Shown piece after piece: positions 62,595-64,000 of a DNA stretch of 64,000 nucleotides. The notes under the pieces are model-generated. The model worked only from the letters and a program-made list of their open reading frames with translations. It searched no databases and had not been told where the DNA came from. Source of the DNA: Allostella vacuolata (GTDB taxonomy: Bacteria > Pseudomonadota > Alphaproteobacteria > ATCC43930 > Allostellaceae); NCBI GenBank assembly GCA_006739055.1, contig AP019702.1:4117388-4181387 (forward strand). The letters run 5' to 3'. Each line of letters begins with the position of its first letter. The stretch's first letter is position 1. Both the position numbers and the translations under genes were made by a program.

Positions 62595-63644
62595 ATGCCG
62601 CCTTCCCGCCCGCCCTCGATCGACCGGACGCCGGTCGTGCCCCTGTCGCGCCGCATGCTGCTGGCGGGCGCCGGGGGCCTGGCCCTGGCCGGTGCCGCCC
62701 GACCTGCAGACGCCCGACCGGCAGACGCCCAGCCGGCAGACGACCAGCCGGCAGACGCCCAGCCGCTCTCCCTGGCGCTCGGCACCGCGACCCAGGGCGG
62801 CGGGTTCGCCGTGTTCGGCGCGGCCCTGGCGGCCGCACTCGCCGCCGGCGACTCCGGCCTGCGCCTGGAGCTGCGGGCGACGCCCGGCAGCGGCGCCAAC
62901 CTGCCGCTGCTCGAGGAAGGGCGCCTCGACCTCGGCCTGATCCAGGGGACCAGCGCCTACGAGGCCCTGGCCGGCATCGGCCGCCCGGCGACCCGGGCGC
63001 GGATCGTCGGCGCCATGTATTCCAGCCCCGGCATGTTCGTCGTCCGCGCCGACGGCCCGTACCGGCGGATCGCCGACCTCAAGGGGCAGCGCATCGTGCT
63101 GGGCGCCGCCAGTTCCGGCCTGGTGGTCATGGCCCGCTACGTCCTGGACGGGCTCGGCCTCGATCCCGGGCGGGACTTCGACCCGGTGCTGCTGGAGAAG
63201 GCCGGCGACGGGCCGCCGATGGTGCTGGACGGCCGCGCCGCGGCGCTGTGGGGCGGCGGAGTCGGCTGGCCCGGCTTCGCCCGCGTGTCGGGTGGGCCCG
63301 CCGGCGCGCGCTTCATCGGCCTGGAGCCGGCGGAGATCGAGAGGGTCCGGGCGCGCCATCCCTTCCTGAAGCCGATGACCGTGCCGGCCGGGGCCTATCC
63401 CGGGATCGCCGAGCCGCTGCCCACCGTCGGCTCGTGGAACGTCGTCCTGGCCCGGCCCGACCTGCCCGATGCGGCCGCCTACCGCTTCACCCGCGCCCTG
63501 CACCGGGCGGAGGCCGAACTCGGCCGGCGGCTGGAACAGGCCCGCGAAACCACCGCCGCCAACACCGTCGCCGCGGCACCGGGGCCGGAATTCCTCCACC
63601 CGGGATCGGCCCGGTACCTGCGCGAGGCGGGCCTGCTCGCCTGA
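62595..63644 (+). CDS. TAXI-family TRAP transporter solute-binding protein with repeat linker
   Basis: A 349-residue periplasmic binding protein of the TAXI type: LALGTATQGGGFAVFG and the late GLEPAEIERV and PAGAYPGI segments are the family landmarks. The N-terminus has twin arginines (LSRRMLLAGAGG), so it is probably Tat-exported. Between signal and fold lies a 20-residue linker of R/Q-PAD-A units coded by four 15-bp repeats. No TRAP membrane component is adjacent. ATG 62595 is followed by a proline-rich start. Confidence 0.83.
   Translation: MPPSRPPSIDRTPVVPLSRRMLLAGAGGLALAGAARPADARPADAQPADDQPADAQPLSLALGTATQGGGFAVFGAALAAALAAGDSGLRLELRATPGSGANLPLLEEGRLDLGLIQGTSAYEALAGIGRPATRARIVGAMYSSPGMFVVRADGPYRRIADLKGQRIVLGAASSGLVVMARYVLDGLGLDPGRDFDPVLLEKAGDGPPMVLDGRAAALWGGGVGWPGFARVSGGPAGARFIGLEPAEIERVRARHPFLKPMTVPAGAYPGIAEPLPTVGSWNVVLARPDLPDAAAYRFTRALHRAEAELGRRLEQARETTAANTVAAAPGPEFLHPGSARYLREAGLLA
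62700..62759 (+). repeat. 15-bp in-frame tandem repeat, 4 units
   Basis: Units at 62700, 62715, 62730 and 62745 differ by one to three bases and code for RPADA, RPADA, QPADD and QPADA in the linker of the binding protein. Confidence 0.88.
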
Positions 63645-63671
63645 TCGCCGCCGCCTTCGCCCGAGGAGGCC

Positions 63672-64000
63672 CTACCGCCCGGAGGGCCCGCCCGCGCTCC
63701 GGGCCAGTTCGTCGGAGCGGAACTTCCGGGCGACGAGCAGCGATTCGCCGTGCCGCAGCGCCTCCTCGATCGCGTCCGGGCTCCGGGAGAGCAGGCTGCG
63801 CGCCAGGACCATCGTCTCGCAGTCGTCCGCCTCCTCGACCATGCCGGCGAGGCGGCCGGCGCTGCACGCCCCGATCTGGAAGAAGATGCCCTTCAGCCGA
63901 TGGGCGCGGGTCCGCACCAGCTGGACGCTGCCGGCGTCCACCGCCCGCTCGATCTCTTCCAGGTCGACCCGGGTGTCGACCGAGAAGCTGTCGAGAATCT
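63672..64000 (-). CDS. HPt (histidine phosphotransfer) domain protein, C-terminal part
   Basis: The reading frame is open to the right window edge, so the start is outside. The last 109 residues include an HPt four-helix bundle with the phospho-acceptor His in RAHRLKGIFFQIGA. It may be a stand-alone HPt protein or the end of a hybrid sensor kinase. It would pass phosphate between kinase and regulator. Its stop lies 28 bp from the convergent TAXI gene. Confidence 0.75.
   Translation of the reverse strand, partial: ILDSFSVDTRVDLEEIERAVDAGSVQLVRTRAHRLKGIFFQIGACSAGRLAGMVEEADDCETMVLARSLLSRSPDAIEEALRHGESLLVARKFRSDELARSAGGPSGR

Overview
The window is about 64 kb of very GC-rich bacterial chromosome with dense, mostly overlapping genes. 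An NDUFS4-type complex I accessory subunit, an ECF sigma factor with an NrsF-type anti-sigma factor, an isovaleryl-CoA dehydrogenase and many solute-binding-protein transporters point to an alphaproteobacterium, probably a Rhodospirillales-like soil or water organism. That placement is an inference from gene content. No rRNA, transposase, integrase or CRISPR array was seen; two tRNA genes were.

Layout. 1-4.5 kb: a co-directional surface-sugar operon (two NAD-dependent epimerases, a GT2 glycosyltransferase, a GtrA flippase-like protein, a GT39-like membrane transferase). 4.6-7.4 kb: a secreted nonapeptide-repeat protein, an orphan solute-binding protein and an orphan sigma-54 response regulator. 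7.8-11.8 kb: a four-gene flavoprotein dehydrogenase cluster of the HcnABC / hydroxyproline-dehydrogenase kind. 12.5-20.2 kb: a seven-gene operon that reads as a complete glucosylglycerol (compatible solute) system: GpsA makes glycerol-3-phosphate, GgpS glucosylates it, a HAD phosphatase would dephosphorylate it, and an ABC importer recovers leaked solute. 20.4-28 kb: a DUF2061-like protein, an acyl-adenylating enzyme, a GH13 glucosidase, Uup, and an ECF sigma / NrsF / PhyH operon.

28-39 kb: an orphan dimethylformamidase-like large subunit, a class III aminotransferase and a GNAT-Dabb fusion, the last two joined by a perfect 77-bp inverted repeat around a 103-bp segment that carries the best start site; then a GH18-like protein, WrbA next to a Kef-type antiporter, a DUF924 protein, a TupA-like ATP-grasp protein and a NodZ-like fucosyltransferase. 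39.6-43 kb: two overlapping GH13 genes. 43-48 kb: two tRNAs around the NDUFS4 gene, an FMN-dependent hydroxyacid oxidase, a PLP dehydratase and formate-THF ligase. 49.5-56.5 kb: an RpiR-regulated branched-chain-type ABC transporter with an unusual extra ATPase-like protein and a GST. 59-64 kb: a DsbA-like isomerase, two acyl-CoA dehydrogenases, a TAXI binding protein and a partial HPt protein.

Two stretches differ sharply in composition (visibly AT-rich) and look acquired. One is 48.1-49.5 kb, with a membrane protein carrying a 17-copy PAAT repeat. The other is 56.5-59.1 kb, with a translationally coupled pair: a ParB/Srx-like protein and a D12-class adenine methyltransferase. The latter pair, the invertible-looking segment at 31.7-31.95 kb and the glucosylglycerol operon are the most interesting parts of the window.
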